Shown: positions 31,508-32,114 of the stretch, in pieces | How the letters are laid out: each line of letters starts with the position of its first letter | Position numbering within the stretch: the stretch's first letter is position 1 | Assembly (NCBI GenBank): GCA_964370675.1 | Contig: CAYJKC010000023.1 | Coordinates: 1-32,114 of the forward strand | From: CAYJAD01 sp964370675 | Lineage (GTDB): Bacteria; Desulfobacterota; Desulfovibrionia; Desulfovibrionales; Desulfovibrionaceae | Direction: 5' to 3' | DNA: 32,114 nucleotides | The notes under the pieces: generated by a model | The model's database searches: none | Told to the model about the DNA's origin: nothing | What the model saw: the letters and a program-made list of their open reading frames with translations, nothing else | Position numbers and translations under genes: made by a program

Positions 31508-32114
31508 TTATTGAGATTGACGCTCATTATATTTTTCTACAGCCATTTCAATGCCACCAAGCATATAGAAGTCTCCTTCAGCTAAGTGGTCATATTCACC
31601 ATCTAAGATGCCCTTAAAGCCTTTGATGGTGTCAGTAAGCTGCACATATTGACCCGGTGTGCCAGTAAATGTTTCTGCCACGTGGAATGGTTGTGACAAG
31701 AAACGTTGAATACGGCGTGCACGTGCCACAACAATTTTATCATCATCAGACAATTCGTCCATACCAAGAATGGCGATAATGTCTTGAAGGTCTTTATATT
31801 TTTGTAAAACCATCTGCACTTGACGTGCCACTGCATAGTGTTCTTCACCAACCACGTTGGGGTCAAGAATACGCGAAGTTGAGTCAAGTGGATCCACCGC
31901 AGGGTAAATACCAAGCTCTGCAATTTGACGTGAAAGAACAAGGGTGCCGTCAAGGTGAGAGAAGGTAGTTGCAGGGGCAGGGTCGGTCAAGTCGTCAGCG
32001 GGCACATATACGGCCTGTACTGAGGTAATGGAACCCTTGTTAGTTGAGGTAATACGCTCTTGCAGACCACCAAGGTCAGTACCAAGAGTTGGTTGGTAAC
32101 CAACAGCAGAAGGC
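31508..32114 (-). CDS. atpD: ATP synthase F1 beta subunit, C-terminal part (cut by window edge)
   Basis: These are the last 201 codons of the catalytic beta subunit; the gene runs on beyond the right edge of the window. The visible part starts PSAVGYQPTLGTDLGGLQER and includes ITSVQAVYVPADDLTDPAPA, GIYPAVDPLDSTSR, the segment LGMDELSDDDK of the DELSEED region and FLSQPFHVAETFTG. The nucleotide-binding P-loop lies outside the window. The visible part is uninterrupted and very close to the family pattern. Beta and epsilon are the last two genes of the usual atp operon order. Confidence 0.97.
   Translation of the reverse strand, partial: PSAVGYQPTLGTDLGGLQERITSTNKGSITSVQAVYVPADDLTDPAPATTFSHLDGTLVLSRQIAELGIYPAVDPLDSTSRILDPNVVGEEHYAVARQVQMVLQKYKDLQDIIAILGMDELSDDDKIVVARARRIQRFLSQPFHVAETFTGTPGQYVQLTDTIKGFKGILDGEYDHLAEGDFYMLGGIEMAVEKYNERQSQ

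Noticed and set aside
1..32114. tRNA genes, CRISPR arrays, insertion sequences, prophage or integrase genes.
   Set aside because: I saw no cloverleaf with T-loop sequence, no spaced direct repeats, and no transposase or integrase motifs in any frame.

Overview
The window reads as chromosomal DNA of a low-GC (AT-rich by eye, not computed) Gram-negative bacterium. It is most likely a relative of the Desulfovibrionales. The reasons are a single-chain AccA-AccD carboxyltransferase placed next to biotin carboxylase and a small biotin-attachment protein, mannose-family PTS EIID joined to HPr and enzyme I, a yedE/TusA-like/DUF3343 selenium-type cluster, MotA/MotB, and two lipoproteins. The taxon is inferred from gene content only. 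About thirty-four protein genes are supported. I found no tRNA, rRNA, CRISPR array, insertion sequence or prophage gene.

Layout: (1) 1-373 holds a hairpin and a cysteine-rich open stretch without a start codon, followed by a promoter-like site for trmO (+, 374-766). (2) 884-6103 (-) is an apparent operon accC > accAD fusion > biotin-attachment protein > unknown 111-aa protein > ssb. (3) 6199-8322 (-) carries a PilZ protein and motA-motB; motA has a good sigma-70-type promoter. (4) 8551-14469 (-) is EIID > HPr > enzyme I > smpB > comEC, tightly spaced. (5) 14587-18199 has a lone methyltransferase (+), a cytoplasmic cyclophilin and topoisomerase I (-). (6) 18341-19614 (+) has two related lipoproteins that resemble TraT. 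(7) 19670-24164 has uvrB (-) diverging from an unknown gene, rnhB, yraN and rsmI (+). (8) 24238-26939 has a TauE/SafE-type permease (+) convergent with a tyrosine-decarboxylase-type enzyme (-). (9) 27058-30789 (-) is a five-gene operon yedE > TusA-like > DUF3343 > NAD(P)HX-dehydratase-like kinase > AEC permease. It is preceded by an unusually structured 316-nt leader region. (10) 31106-32114 (-) is the end of the ATP synthase operon (atpD partial, atpC) with a strong terminator.

The most interesting parts are the selenium-type operon with its leader. An 81-nt rod-shaped fold at 30927-31007, whose one wobble pair favours the minus-strand transcript, and an 11-bp perfect palindrome stand before yedE. 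The operon also contains an atypical ribokinase-fold protein and an AEC permease, neither with an established role in selenium handling. Secondary points are the divergent biotin carboxylase and carrier-protein motifs, the TraT-like lipoprotein pair in which the second member has lost the glycine-rich segment, and a decarboxylase that lacks its usual antiporter.
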